Origin: Bacillota bacterium
Lineage (GTDB): Bacteria > Bacillota > Clostridia > Lachnospirales > Lachnospiraceae
Direction of reading: 5' to 3'
DNA length: 64,000 bases
Assembly (NCBI GenBank): GCA_023399055.1
Contig: JAEWQV010000002.1
Location: 321,289 to 385,288, forward strand
Shown: piece by piece, positions 26,214 to 34,877 of the stretch
How the letters are laid out: each line of letters opens with the position of its first letter
Position numbering within the stretch: the stretch's first letter is position 1
Program-made: the position numbers and the translations under genes
Notes under the pieces: model-generated
What the model was told of the DNA's origin: nothing
What the model saw: the letters and a program-made list of their open reading frames with translations, nothing else
Databases searched by the model: none

Positions 26214-27665
26214 ATGAGATTGTTTGATACGGATGTACAGGAACTTAAATATAAGATAATAAATGAAGTGGTCCGCCTTGCAATGAAAGATAAAGTGAAG
26301 GATGCCTACTATGAGGTCCCAAGAAAGATAATTCCTGGCCCCAAGGCCACCATGCGCTGTTGTATTTATAAGGAAAGGGCCATTGTAGAGGAACGGCTAA
26401 ACTATGTGATCGGAAGTCAGGAGGGGCAGGATAATGTGGTTCATGTTATTGATATTGCCTGTGACGAGTGTCCTGTGGATCGATTTACTGTGACTGAAAC
26501 CTGTAGAGGCTGTATTGCACATCGATGCTTTTCTGTATGCCCCAAGGGGGCCATCAGCTTTGTGGATAGGAAGGCTAAGATAGATAAAGAGAAATGCATT
26601 GAATGTGGAAAGTGCATGAATATTTGCCCCTATAAAGCAATTACTGAGAACGTTCGACCTTGTATACGTGGCTGTAAACCAGGTGCAATCATCATTGATG
26701 AAAATAAGAAAGCTAAAATAGATGATAAAAAATGTATTGAGTGTGGTGCATGTGTATATAATTGTCCATTTGGTGCTATGGTGGATGAATCCTATGTCCT
26801 GGATGCAATAGAGATATTAAAAGGGTCGGACCAGGGAAAGAACTATAAGGTATATGCAGCCATAGCGCCAGCAATTGTGAGTCAGTTTACTTATGCAAAA
26901 ATAGAGCAGATTGTTGCCGGGCTTAAGATAATGGGATTTCATACGGTGGTTGAAGTGGCACTGGGAGCTGATATTGTGGCAAATAAAGAAGCAAAGGAAC
27001 TTGCTGAAAAAGGCTTTTTAACCAGTTCCTGTTGTCCATCTTTCGTTAGATACATAGAGATTAATTATCCTGAAATGGTTCCTCATATCTCGCATAATGT
27101 ATCTCCAATGATAGAAATAGCTAATCTAATCAAGTTGACGGATGAAACAGCTAAAGTTATATTTATTGGTCCGTGTATCAGTAAAAAAGCAGAGTACAAG
27201 AGGCAAGTCAATTCAGGAAATGTAGATTGCGTAATTACCTTTGAAGAGCTTCAAGCCTTACTGGATGGAATGGATATTGATGTTGAGACACTACCAGAAC
27301 AAAGTCTTGATAATGCCTCCTACTATGGACGAATTTTTGCAAGAAGCGGTGGATTATCCGAGGCGGTCTGTCAGGTTATGAAAGAAGAAAACATTGATTT
27401 TGAAGTTAAGGCAGAAATCTGTGATGGAATTGAACAGTGTAAGATGGCCTTATTAAAAGCCTCCAAAGGAAAACTGGATAAGAACTTCATTGAAGGAATG
27501 GCTTGTGAAGGGGGATGTATCAATGGAGCAGCTTGTCTGCATCATGGACCCAAGAATCGTTTGGAAGTTGATAAGTATGGTATGCAGGCGATTGAGAAGA
27601 AAATTCAGGACTCATTAATACTAAAACCATTAATTAACAAAGGAGAATTCTTGACAAAAAAATAA
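26214..27665 (+). CDS. Monomeric [FeFe] hydrogenase, group B-like
   Basis: Hydrogenase that probably makes or oxidises H2 with ferredoxin. Residues about 85-195 hold a string of cysteine motifs for several 4Fe-4S clusters (CIECGKCMNICP, CIECGACVYNCP). The H-cluster motifs are SSCCPSF (Cys273, Cys274), GPCISKK (Cys321) and MACEGGC (Cys431, Cys435), so the residues that bind the cluster and transfer protons are intact. The order and the CDECPVDR segment match the group B family known from clostridia. The ATG at 26214 has AGGAAG eight bases upstream; the GTG at 26205 lies inside that site. The next genes form its likely sensory partner set. Confidence 0.88.
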   Translation: MRLFDTDVQELKYKIINEVVRLAMKDKVKDAYYEVPRKIIPGPKATMRCCIYKERAIVEERLNYVIGSQEGQDNVVHVIDIACDECPVDRFTVTETCRGCIAHRCFSVCPKGAISFVDRKAKIDKEKCIECGKCMNICPYKAITENVRPCIRGCKPGAIIIDENKKAKIDDKKCIECGACVYNCPFGAMVDESYVLDAIEILKGSDQGKNYKVYAAIAPAIVSQFTYAKIEQIVAGLKIMGFHTVVEVALGADIVANKEAKELAEKGFLTSSCCPSFVRYIEINYPEMVPHISHNVSPMIEIANLIKLTDETAKVIFIGPCISKKAEYKRQVNSGNVDCVITFEELQALLDGMDIDVETLPEQSLDNASYYGRIFARSGGLSEAVCQVMKEENIDFEVKAEICDGIEQCKMALLKASKGKLDKNFIEGMACEGGCINGAACLHHGPKNRLEVDKYGMQAIEKKIQDSLILKPLINKGEFLTKK

Positions 27666-27679
27666 CAAAGGGCTACAAT
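27651..27679 (+). promoter_or_regulatory. Internal promoter for the sensory hydrogenase genes
   Basis: TTGACA at 27651-27656, overlapping the end of the hydrogenase gene, and TACAAT at 27674-27679 are separated by 17 bp. It can drive the ferredoxin, sensory hydrogenase, phosphatase and TnpB-like genes apart from the upstream hydrogenase. Confidence 0.7.
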
Positions 27680-27708
27680 GTTAATAATGTGTAAAACGGA
27701 GGGATGGT

Positions 27709-27954
27709 ATGCTTCAAGTATATATCTGTGTGGGTAGTTCCTGTCACTTAAAGGGATCGTATCAGGTTATTAAATCCTTTGAAGAGCTGATAAAAATAAA
27801 TCATTTAGAAGACCAGGTAGAATTAAAAGCCTCATTCTGCTTAGGTCATTGTTTAAAAGGTGTTTCTGTAAAGGTCGAAGAGGAGTTTATGGAAGAACTC
27901 ACCTTAACGAATGTGAAAGAATGTTTTGAAAAATATATTATAAGAAGGCTTTAG
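27709..27954 (+). CDS. Thioredoxin-like [2Fe-2S] ferredoxin
   Basis: The 81-residue protein has CVGSSC (residues 7-12) and CLGHC (46-50), the four-cysteine arrangement of thioredoxin-fold 2Fe-2S ferredoxins such as NuoE and the short subunits of hydrogenases. It is likely a redox link between the enzymes encoded on either side. Its stop is two bases before the next start. GGAGGG precedes the ATG. Confidence 0.85.
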   Translation: MLQVYICVGSSCHLKGSYQVIKSFEELIKINHLEDQVELKASFCLGHCLKGVSVKVEEEFMEELTLTNVKECFEKYIIRRL

Positions 27955-27956
27955 TT

Positions 27957-29672
27957 ATGGGAATTATACAATTTAAAGAAGCAAACTGTAAAAATTGTTA
28001 TAAGTGTATCAGGAGCTGCCCAGTGAAAGCAATTACTTTTCAACAGGATCAGGCTAGGATTGTAGAAGAGGATTGTATGTTGTGTGGCAACTGTTTAAAA
28101 GTCTGCCCTCAAAATGCAAAAACTGTAAAAAGTGATCTGGAAATTATAAAGAAATTTATTCAGAAGAAGGAAAAGGTATATGTAAGCCTTGCTCCTTCTT
28201 TTATTGCAGCCTTTGAACAAAATCAAGGGGAAGCATTATTTTATGCATTGAAAAAACTTGGCTTTACCTACATAGAAGAAACTGCAGTTGGAGCAGCCGA
28301 GGTTTCCAAGCAATATGAAAGATTGCTGCAGGAAAAGAAGATGAAAAACATTATTACAACTTCCTGCCCGTCCGTTAATTTCTTAATAGAAAAATATTAT
28401 CCGGATTTAATAAGTCAAATGGCGCCGGTAGTATCTCCAATGATAGCTCATGCTAAGATGCTTCGGGAAACTTATGGTCAGAGAATACGTGTGGTTTTTA
28501 TTGGACCTTGCTTATCCAAAAAAGATGAATGTAATGACCTGCAAAATGAGGGAATGGTAGATGCAGTTCTCACCTTTGAAGAATTAAGTGCCTGGTTAAG
28601 TTCAGAAGGCTTATATAATAACGGAGAGTTTGCGGAAGAAATTAAGGCTTCCAAGGATATGACGGCAAGAATTTATCCAGTACCCGGAGGAATCTTAAAA
28701 ACCATTAGCAATAAATATAAATCCAATTATAAGTGTATCAGCATCGACGGTGTTGAACGTTGTATGAGAATACTTGATTCCCTTCAAAAGGATGGTATTG
28801 AAAATTATTTTATCGAAATGAATAGCTGTACGGACAGCTGTATCAACGGTCCATGTATGAATGAAATTCCGGGAGGTTTTCTAGCTGCGAGAGAAAGACT
28901 GATTGAATATGTTAGAAAAGCACCAGGAACGACCAATCAGTTGCTGGACATGGGGACTAAAGTGAATTTGAAAAAGAAATTTATTAATAGGACCAAGCAA
29001 CAAAAGGAACCTTCAGAGACTTCTATTCAGGCAATTCTAAATAGCGTTGGAAAGTATTCGAAGGATAAGGAACTTAATTGCGGTACGTGTGGATATCCGA
29101 CTTGTCGTGATAAGGCAATTGCTGTTTATTATAATAAGGCACAGCTTCACATGTGCTTACCCTTTATGAGAGAAAGAGCTGAATCCATTTCTAATTTGAT
29201 TATTAATACGACACCAAATGCTATATTTGCATTGGACCATGAACTTCGTATACAAGAAATTAATACCTCTGCACGGGAGAAGTTCCGATTGACAAAGGAA
29301 GAAGTCATTGGAGAATATATTTATACGCTTCTGCCCAGTGAGGATTTTATTGATGTCTTTGAAAGCGGAGAAAGTATTTATGATAATAAATATTACTATG
29401 AAAAGTATCAAATGACAGTTATTCAGTCAACGATTAGTATTCCGGAACAAAATATAATCATTGTCATTATGAAAGACATTAGTGAGGAAGAAAGCTTTCG
29501 ACTGAAAATGCATCAAATTCGAAAAGAAAATGTTGAGATTACCCAAAAGGTTATTGAAAAACAAATGCGTGTAGCCCAGGAAGTGGCAAGTCTTCTTGGA
29601 GAAACTACGGCAGAAACTAAGGTTGCACTAACAAAACTTAAGAAATCAATTATGGACGAGATGAGTGATTAA
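27957..29672 (+). CDS. PAS-containing sensory [FeFe] hydrogenase (HydS-like)
   Basis: Two 4Fe-4S ferredoxin motifs (CKNCYKCIRSCP, CMLCGNCLKVCP) precede an H-cluster domain with TTSCPS (Cys137), GPCLSKK (Cys185) and SCTDSC (Cys291, Cys295). The proton-transfer cysteine of catalytic enzymes is replaced by Ser136, as in sensory hydrogenases where this position is not Cys. A 4Fe-4S motif CGTCGYPTC (375-383) and a PAS domain (about 405-500) follow, then a coiled tail. The architecture fits group C/D sensors of H2 or redox state. The phosphatase gene starts two bases later, so a signalling pair is likely. Confidence 0.88.
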   Translation: MGIIQFKEANCKNCYKCIRSCPVKAITFQQDQARIVEEDCMLCGNCLKVCPQNAKTVKSDLEIIKKFIQKKEKVYVSLAPSFIAAFEQNQGEALFYALKKLGFTYIEETAVGAAEVSKQYERLLQEKKMKNIITTSCPSVNFLIEKYYPDLISQMAPVVSPMIAHAKMLRETYGQRIRVVFIGPCLSKKDECNDLQNEGMVDAVLTFEELSAWLSSEGLYNNGEFAEEIKASKDMTARIYPVPGGILKTISNKYKSNYKCISIDGVERCMRILDSLQKDGIENYFIEMNSCTDSCINGPCMNEIPGGFLAARERLIEYVRKAPGTTNQLLDMGTKVNLKKKFINRTKQQKEPSETSIQAILNSVGKYSKDKELNCGTCGYPTCRDKAIAVYYNKAQLHMCLPFMRERAESISNLIINTTPNAIFALDHELRIQEINTSAREKFRLTKEEVIGEYIYTLLPSEDFIDVFESGESIYDNKYYYEKYQMTVIQSTISIPEQNIIIVIMKDISEEESFRLKMHQIRKENVEITQKVIEKQMRVAQEVASLLGETTAETKVALTKLKKSIMDEMSD

Positions 29673-29674
29673 AT

Positions 29675-30847
29675 ATGAGCCTATACATAGATGTCAGCTC
29701 AGAAAGTATTAATAAATATCAGGAAGAGCTATGTGGTGATAAAGTTGAAATTATAAGAGACGAAGCTTCAGTCATTCTTGTATTGTCAGATGGTTTGGGT
29801 AGCGGTGTAAAGGCAAATATTCTAGCAACTTTAACTACAAAAATAATCGGAACGATCTTGGCAAACGGTCTTGAAATAGAGGAAGCCGTTGATACCATAG
29901 CCAATACCCTGCCCGTATGTAAAGAAAGAAATATTGCTTACTCTACCTTTACCATCCTGCAAATATCGGCTGCAGGCGAAGGTTATCTGGTGGAATTTGA
30001 TAATCCTTCTGCATTTCGATTTCGAAAGGGTGAGCCACTGCCAATAGAAACGAGCAGCAGGACAATCAGCGGAAAACTAATTAGAGAAGCCAGATTTAAA
30101 GTGGAGCAGGAAGATTTATTTGTAGTGGTAAGTGACGGTGCCATTCATGCGGGAATAGGTCATTCTTTAAATCTCGGTTGGCAATGGGATAATATTAAGG
30201 AATATATACAGAAGACCTACAGTAGTGATATGTCGGCGAAGAGTATGACGAAGCTTTTATTATCTGCCTGCGATAACTTATATGGACACAAAGAAGGGGA
30301 TGACACAACAGTTATTTCCGTAAAAGCAGTAAAAACAATGAATTTAAGTATTATGGTCGGACCACCGGTAGATCAGATACAGGATCAAAAGGTGGTACGG
30401 ACGTTTCTAAGTAGCGAAGGGAAAAAAGTAGTTTGTGGTGGAACTACTTCTCAGATTGTGGCAAGAGAATTAAATACAGAAGTAAAAACAAGTTTTAATT
30501 ATAGTAACCCCGCATTACCTCCCATTGCAGAAATAGATGGAATTGACTTAACCACAGAGGGCGTTCTTACATTACAAAAAGCACTTAGCTTAATTAAAGC
30601 TTGTATCTCACCAGAAAGTACTATGCAGGATTATCTGAACCTGAATAAGAAGGATGGTGCTTCGAAACTAGCGAAGATACTTTTGGAAGAGTGTACTCAA
30701 ATTAGTTTTTATGTAGGGCGTGCCATGAATCCCGCACATCAAAATCCAGGGTTTCCGCTTAATTTAAGTTTAAAACTAAAACTTGTTGAAGAAATTGCAG
30801 AATGCATACGTAGTACCGGTAAACAGGTAAGGATAGAATATAATTAA
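29675..30847 (+). CDS. SpoIIE-type PP2C serine/threonine phosphatase
   Basis: The first 215 residues are a PP2C-like domain with the metal-binding motifs LSDGLGSGVKAN, VVSDGAIHAG and EGDDTTV, as in SpoIIE and RsbU-type phosphatases. The remaining 170 residues form an additional domain often present in the phosphatases next to sensory hydrogenases. It probably dephosphorylates a protein in response to the PAS-hydrogenase sensor; the target is unknown. It overlaps no gene but is spaced by two bases on each side from its neighbours. Confidence 0.85.
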   Translation: MSLYIDVSSESINKYQEELCGDKVEIIRDEASVILVLSDGLGSGVKANILATLTTKIIGTILANGLEIEEAVDTIANTLPVCKERNIAYSTFTILQISAAGEGYLVEFDNPSAFRFRKGEPLPIETSSRTISGKLIREARFKVEQEDLFVVVSDGAIHAGIGHSLNLGWQWDNIKEYIQKTYSSDMSAKSMTKLLLSACDNLYGHKEGDDTTVISVKAVKTMNLSIMVGPPVDQIQDQKVVRTFLSSEGKKVVCGGTTSQIVARELNTEVKTSFNYSNPALPPIAEIDGIDLTTEGVLTLQKALSLIKACISPESTMQDYLNLNKKDGASKLAKILLEECTQISFYVGRAMNPAHQNPGFPLNLSLKLKLVEEIAECIRSTGKQVRIEYN

Positions 30848-30848
30848 T

Positions 30849-32303
30849 ATGAAGACAATTACTTTAAAATTATACCGACCGAGTAAAATTAAACAAGAGA
30901 TTTTGGATGAGGCTATCTTAAATTACAATCAAGCATATTATCATTTATTAAATAGAGCGCAATTTGATTTGGAGCGCATCAAGAAGGATTTTATTAATAA
31001 GAATGGGACTTACCTAGGGGCTGCCATTTCCAAATGGGTGGATAAGGATTTGAATAAGGAATTAAATCAGTATCACGTTCAACCCTTTAAAGATGCCCTA
31101 AAGCTTGATTTAGGAATGACTTTAGCAGGTTATTTTAATATAAGTTTATTTAATTCGAACGTTGCATTTCCAGCAAGTAATCATACAGAGAGCAATGGAA
31201 AACCTAGACCAATTTATTTTTGCAGATACGATAGTAAAAGAAATTATTGCTTGCTTTATGATCAGGTCAAAGATAAGTATTATGTAAAGCTCTATCTTAT
31301 GAATTATTCCCATGCAAGATTGGCAGCAGAGAGGACAGATTCAAAGCTCCAATATATTCATAAGGATAATAAGTTATTAGAAAGAGAGAGAGAGAAGGAG
31401 ACCTTTCTTATTTTGCCGCTCTCTTTTGGGAAATATCAAGAACACTTCCTAAAGCAGGCTAAATCAGAGCCTGATATAATAAAAACGGCAAAACTATTTA
31501 AAAAAGATAAGGAATACTATTTAGCGATTAGCATTGATACCGCAGCAAAGGAACTTCTAGCAATAGATACCTTCCTAGGTGTAAGCCGTGGATTAAAGAA
31601 TAAATTAAGTTATACTGTTGTGGATAAAGGTGGATTTTGTCTGACAGCAGGGGCTGTGGTAGAACGGGATATCCCAAATGAACTGCACATAGCAGCAAAT
31701 CATATTGTAAACATAGCAAAAAAATACAAAGCACAGGTAATCTTGCAAAATTTATCGCATGGTGATTCTATCGTCTGGAGTGAAGAAAACAATGTGTCTG
31801 CACCAGCATATCAATATGGATTATACCACAAGCTAAAGGTTATTTTGGATTATAAGCTTAAGGAACAGGGATTGCCAACACCCATTAAAGTAAGTTCTGT
31901 AGATTTGTTTCAAAGATGCCCAGAATGTGGTATGAGTTCCAGACAAAACAGATTTTCAAAGGAAAGATTCCTATGTACCAGATGTGGTTTTACAATGGAG
32001 TTGGATGCTTTGGGGAGTCGTAACCTATCGAGAAAGCTTATTCATTATCAAAAATCGAAAATAAAGATTAAAGTATGCGAAACAGCAGAGGGTATTTTAT
32101 TTATAAATAAACTGATCGGACTTCATTATTTTGCCTCACATTCAGAATTTGTGCTGGAGGAGCTAAGAGCAGAGCTGCTAAGAATAATAGAAGATATAAA
32201 TGAGAATTCAATGCAGAATAAGCAGGTACTTCGCTTAAAACGAAGTATTCAATATAAACTAAAAGATAACAGAGAACTAATTGATAGCATAGAGTTTATT
32301 TAA
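30849..32303 (+). CDS. TnpB-like (IS605 OrfB) protein, RuvC nuclease site lost
   Basis: The 484-residue protein has the TnpB plan: an N-terminal domain beginning MKTITLKLYRPSKIKQEIL, RuvC segments and a zinc ribbon with Cys357, Cys360, Cys376 and Cys379. The first catalytic aspartate is replaced by Ser246 (LGVSRGLKN instead of GIDLGLKN), the second acidic residue by Gln300 (VILQNL instead of VIEDL), and only Asp386 (ELDALGSRNL) remains. It should therefore bind RNA-guided DNA but not cut. About 95 residues follow the RuvC core as an extra C-terminal domain. ATG lies one base after the phosphatase stop, so it belongs to the hydrogenase operon. No TnpA gene or transposon ends are seen nearby. 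Confidence 0.85.
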   Translation: MKTITLKLYRPSKIKQEILDEAILNYNQAYYHLLNRAQFDLERIKKDFINKNGTYLGAAISKWVDKDLNKELNQYHVQPFKDALKLDLGMTLAGYFNISLFNSNVAFPASNHTESNGKPRPIYFCRYDSKRNYCLLYDQVKDKYYVKLYLMNYSHARLAAERTDSKLQYIHKDNKLLEREREKETFLILPLSFGKYQEHFLKQAKSEPDIIKTAKLFKKDKEYYLAISIDTAAKELLAIDTFLGVSRGLKNKLSYTVVDKGGFCLTAGAVVERDIPNELHIAANHIVNIAKKYKAQVILQNLSHGDSIVWSEENNVSAPAYQYGLYHKLKVILDYKLKEQGLPTPIKVSSVDLFQRCPECGMSSRQNRFSKERFLCTRCGFTMELDALGSRNLSRKLIHYQKSKIKIKVCETAEGILFINKLIGLHYFASHSEFVLEELRAELLRIIEDINENSMQNKQVLRLKRSIQYKLKDNRELIDSIEFI

Positions 32304-32316
32304 CAAGTGTGTAATT

Positions 32317-32384
32317 GCTGCCACACCATTCTTTTATAAGAAATCTTACCGCGTAAGGCACCTTCCTGGGTGTGAAAGAGCAGC
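32317..32384 (+). ncRNA. Structured 3' UTR, candidate guide-RNA scaffold of the TnpB-like protein
   Basis: Just after the stop codon GCTGC and CACACC (32317-32327) pair with GGTGTG (32369-32374) and GCAGC (32380-32384), closing around two hairpins: TTCTT/AAGAA (32329-32342) and CTTAC/GTAAG (32345-32357). TnpB partner RNAs overlap or follow the 3' end of their gene, so this multibranch fold is a candidate omega-RNA-like scaffold. The 16 bases after it (from 32385) would hold the guide. The RNA is inferred from base pairing only. Confidence 0.4.
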
Positions 32385-32394
32385 TATCTAATAT

Positions 32395-32469
32395 AGGCTG
32401 TTACAGTCTTCCACTCAAACTACAAGATAATATGGTTGTAGTTTGAGTGGAGGACTGTAACAGCCTTTT
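32395..32469 (+). terminator. Terminator with 29-bp stem after the TnpB-like gene
   Basis: The arm at 32395-32423 pairs with 32438-32466 over 29 bp with a single G-U wobble, enclosing a 14-base loop, and is followed by TTTT. It is far longer than a typical terminator stem. The 166 bases from here to the next gene hold no other clear element. Confidence 0.7.
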
Positions 32470-32635
32470 CAATTGTAATAATGAGTACTTACTCATAATT
32501 TCCATAAATCAATTGCATATTGTTTCTAAAAGGAGTAAAATTATTGAAGGAATGTATATTTATTACATTTGTTGCGGGAGTACAATGTAGTGAATTTCTA
32601 TTCTAAATATAATTAAAATAAGGGAGAGTTTTGTA

Positions 32636-34498
32636 ATGAAACGAAGATTAATAGGGTTATTATTAACACTTATCCTGGTTCTGTCAGGCTGCAGCGGGAG
32701 ACAGTCTGATAACACGGATAAAAGCAATGAGAATGCAGCAATAACCGATAAGCCAGTCATCCAAAATGAGGTAAGGAGTACTGAGGTCGAGGATATTCTT
32801 GCCAGGCTGACCTTGGATCAAAAAGCTGCGCAAATGGTTCAAGGAGCAGTGTACAATGTAACAGATGCCAGTATGAAGAAGTATGACTATGGCAGTATAC
32901 TTTCTACCTATGGTGAAGATTCTATGAATGCATCGGAATGGAAAAACTTGATTCTTAATTTTCAAAAAGCTGCTATAAGTTCAGAGGCGGGTATTCCATA
33001 CATATACGGGAATGATGCGGTTCATGGGGTTAATACCTGTGAAGGTACGGTTATATTTCCACATAATATTGGCATTGGTGCTGCGAATAACAAGGAGCTA
33101 ACTTATCAGATGGGAGTAGCTGTAGCAAATGAAGCAAAGTTAACCGGCATGCTGTGGAACTTTGCACCTTGCATAGCAGCAGCTCAGGATCCAAGGTGGG
33201 GACGTACCTATGAAAGCTATTCCTCGGAGCTAGATATCATTACGGAGCTGGGCACTTCGTTTTCTAAAGGCTTAATTGATGGTGGCATCCTTCCGTGTGC
33301 AAAACATTTCTTTGCAGATGGTAATGTTTTATATGGAACTGGCGAGAATTTGGACGGGGTAAACAGGTTAATTGACCGTGGTGATGCTCAGTTGTCAGAG
33401 GAAGAAATCCAGGAGTTACTAAAGGTATACCAGGCTACAATTGATGCTGGAGTTAAGACTATTATGATCAGCCACAGTAGTTTAAATGGTACTAAGATGC
33501 ACGCGAATGAGAAATATATAATGTTATTAAAAAATGAAATGGGATTTGAGGGCTTTATCGTAAGTGATTGGGATTCAATTCATAATATACCCGGAGACAG
33601 TTTAAAGGATCAGACAATTACTGCAATCAATGCAGGAATCGATATGCTGATGGAAGCCAATAGTTATGAAGAATGCCGAACATATATCGTTGAGGCAGTA
33701 GAGGAAGGATCAATCTCCATAGATCGTGTAGATGATGCGGTTCGTCGAATTCTTACGGTAAAGAAAGAGATGGGAATTCTAGATGACCCGATGATGGAGA
33801 AGATAACCGCAGAGGTTAGTAGCGTAGGTTCACAGGAATATCGGGATTTAGCAAGAACGTTGGTAGAGGAAAGTCTCGTATTGTTAAAGAATGATAAACA
33901 GATACTGCCGATTAAGAAAGGTACGAAGATATTTGTAATAGGGCCTGCGGTAAATGACGTTGGAGTCCAGTGTGGTGGTTGGACTACTACCTGGAACGGC
34001 AGGACAGACGCAGAAAACAATAATAAAAAATGTATACCGGAAGGAAAAACAATACTTGATGGTCTCAATGAGCTTGCTGCTGAATACGAACTGACAATTA
34101 TCACTGACCCAGAGAAAGCGGCAGATGCTGATATTACATTGCTCTGTCTGGGAGAAAAGACATATGCTGAATGGAACGGTGACAGTGACAATATCAGTAT
34201 TACCGGGGAGCTCGGTCTTGCTGGCAATGCTAGGGCAATTGACTTGGTACAAAGCCTTGGTCATCCTATTGTAGCTTGTATAGTAGCAGGAAGAAATGTC
34301 ATTATCAGCGATTATATGGAGCAATGGGATGGTATTGTTATGTGCTATCTGCCTGGAAGCGAAGGGGATGGTGTAGCCAACGTACTTACCGGAAAGAGTA
34401 GCTTTAAAGGAACCTTAGCGATGCCATATTACTCAAAGGTTGAAGATATTGGAACAGATAATGTAATGTTTTCAGTTGGATATGGATTAAAATATTAG
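32636..34498 (+). CDS. Lipoprotein GH3 beta-glycosidase
   Basis: This secreted exo-acting enzyme carries a lipobox LSGC (Cys19). The N-terminal GH3 barrel ends with the nucleophile Asp311 in IVSDWDSI, and the second domain (from about residue 410) has NDKQILPIKKGTKI and the LCLGEKTYAEW segment. No fibronectin domain follows, so the protein is short for GH3 (620 residues). Likely substrates are beta-linked glucose oligosaccharides such as cello-oligosaccharides. A GGGAGAG ribosome binding site precedes the ATG. It is monocistronic, ended by a hairpin. Confidence 0.9.
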   Translation: MKRRLIGLLLTLILVLSGCSGRQSDNTDKSNENAAITDKPVIQNEVRSTEVEDILARLTLDQKAAQMVQGAVYNVTDASMKKYDYGSILSTYGEDSMNASEWKNLILNFQKAAISSEAGIPYIYGNDAVHGVNTCEGTVIFPHNIGIGAANNKELTYQMGVAVANEAKLTGMLWNFAPCIAAAQDPRWGRTYESYSSELDIITELGTSFSKGLIDGGILPCAKHFFADGNVLYGTGENLDGVNRLIDRGDAQLSEEEIQELLKVYQATIDAGVKTIMISHSSLNGTKMHANEKYIMLLKNEMGFEGFIVSDWDSIHNIPGDSLKDQTITAINAGIDMLMEANSYEECRTYIVEAVEEGSISIDRVDDAVRRILTVKKEMGILDDPMMEKITAEVSSVGSQEYRDLARTLVEESLVLLKNDKQILPIKKGTKIFVIGPAVNDVGVQCGGWTTTWNGRTDAENNNKKCIPEGKTILDGLNELAAEYELTIITDPEKAADADITLLCLGEKTYAEWNGDSDNISITGELGLAGNARAIDLVQSLGHPIVACIVAGRNVIISDYMEQWDGIVMCYLPGSEGDGVANVLTGKSSFKGTLAMPYYSKVEDIGTDNVMFSVGYGLKY

Positions 34499-34504
34499 AA
34501 GTCG

Positions 34505-34542
34505 GAAAAGCAATCTTTGCATTTTATGCACAGGTTGCTTTT
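34505..34542 (+). terminator. Hairpin after the GH3 gene
   Basis: GAAAAGCAA pairs with TTGCTTTTC; the T-rich 3' arm is the only release signal, so termination is probable rather than sure. Confidence 0.55.
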
Positions 34543-34560
34543 CTTCAATTCACGACAAGT

Positions 34561-34578
34561 GAAACGACTTGTCGTTTC
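34561..34578. repeat. Palindromic repeat copy 1
   Basis: GAAACGACTTGTCGTTTC is an 18-bp near-palindrome that also occurs at 38797 and, in reverse orientation, near 62209. It lies in the intergenic region after GH3. Only the core is shared in this copy. Confidence 0.6.
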
Positions 34579-34648
34579 ATCTTGTTTATGACATGTGAGA
34601 TGACCTGTTACTTCATCTTTTAGTTTTTGTAGCTTACAAACAAAAGAA

Positions 34649-34698
34649 TTGACAAAAAAGTACTAATTGTAGTAAATTTAAAGGTTAATCGATTAATA
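34649..34698 (+). promoter_or_regulatory. Promoter and LacI-type operator A before the GH87 gene
   Basis: TTGACA at 34649-34654 and a weak -10 (TAAATT, 34673-34678) are followed by GGTTAATCGATTAATA at 34683-34698, a LacI-type palindrome with the central CG. Confidence 0.55.
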
Positions 34699-34778
34699 TA
34701 ATTTTACTGGGTTATTTATCTTTACTAAATTAAACACTTAAAAAAGTACCAAAATATAGCTAATTAACAAAATCCCTA

Positions 34779-34829
34779 TTGACAAAACATCTTAGACATA
34801 GTACGTTTAAATTGGTTAACCGATTAAAT
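34779..34829 (+). promoter_or_regulatory. Promoter and LacI-type operator B before the GH87 gene
   Basis: TTGACA at 34779-34784 precedes GGTTAACCGATTAAAT at 34814-34829, a second palindrome of the same design. The -10 between them is poor. The pair differs from the galactan operators in the outer bases (GGTTAA instead of GAACAA), so another LacI-family protein may bind. Confidence 0.5.
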
Positions 34830-34877
34830 TCAAATGTAAAAATGTTTTAAGAATCTATTAAATAAAAGGAGATAGGT

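Noticed and set aside
30849..32469. Active IS605-family transposon
   Set aside because: No TnpA gene or terminal palindromes were found, and two catalytic residues of the TnpB-like protein are replaced.
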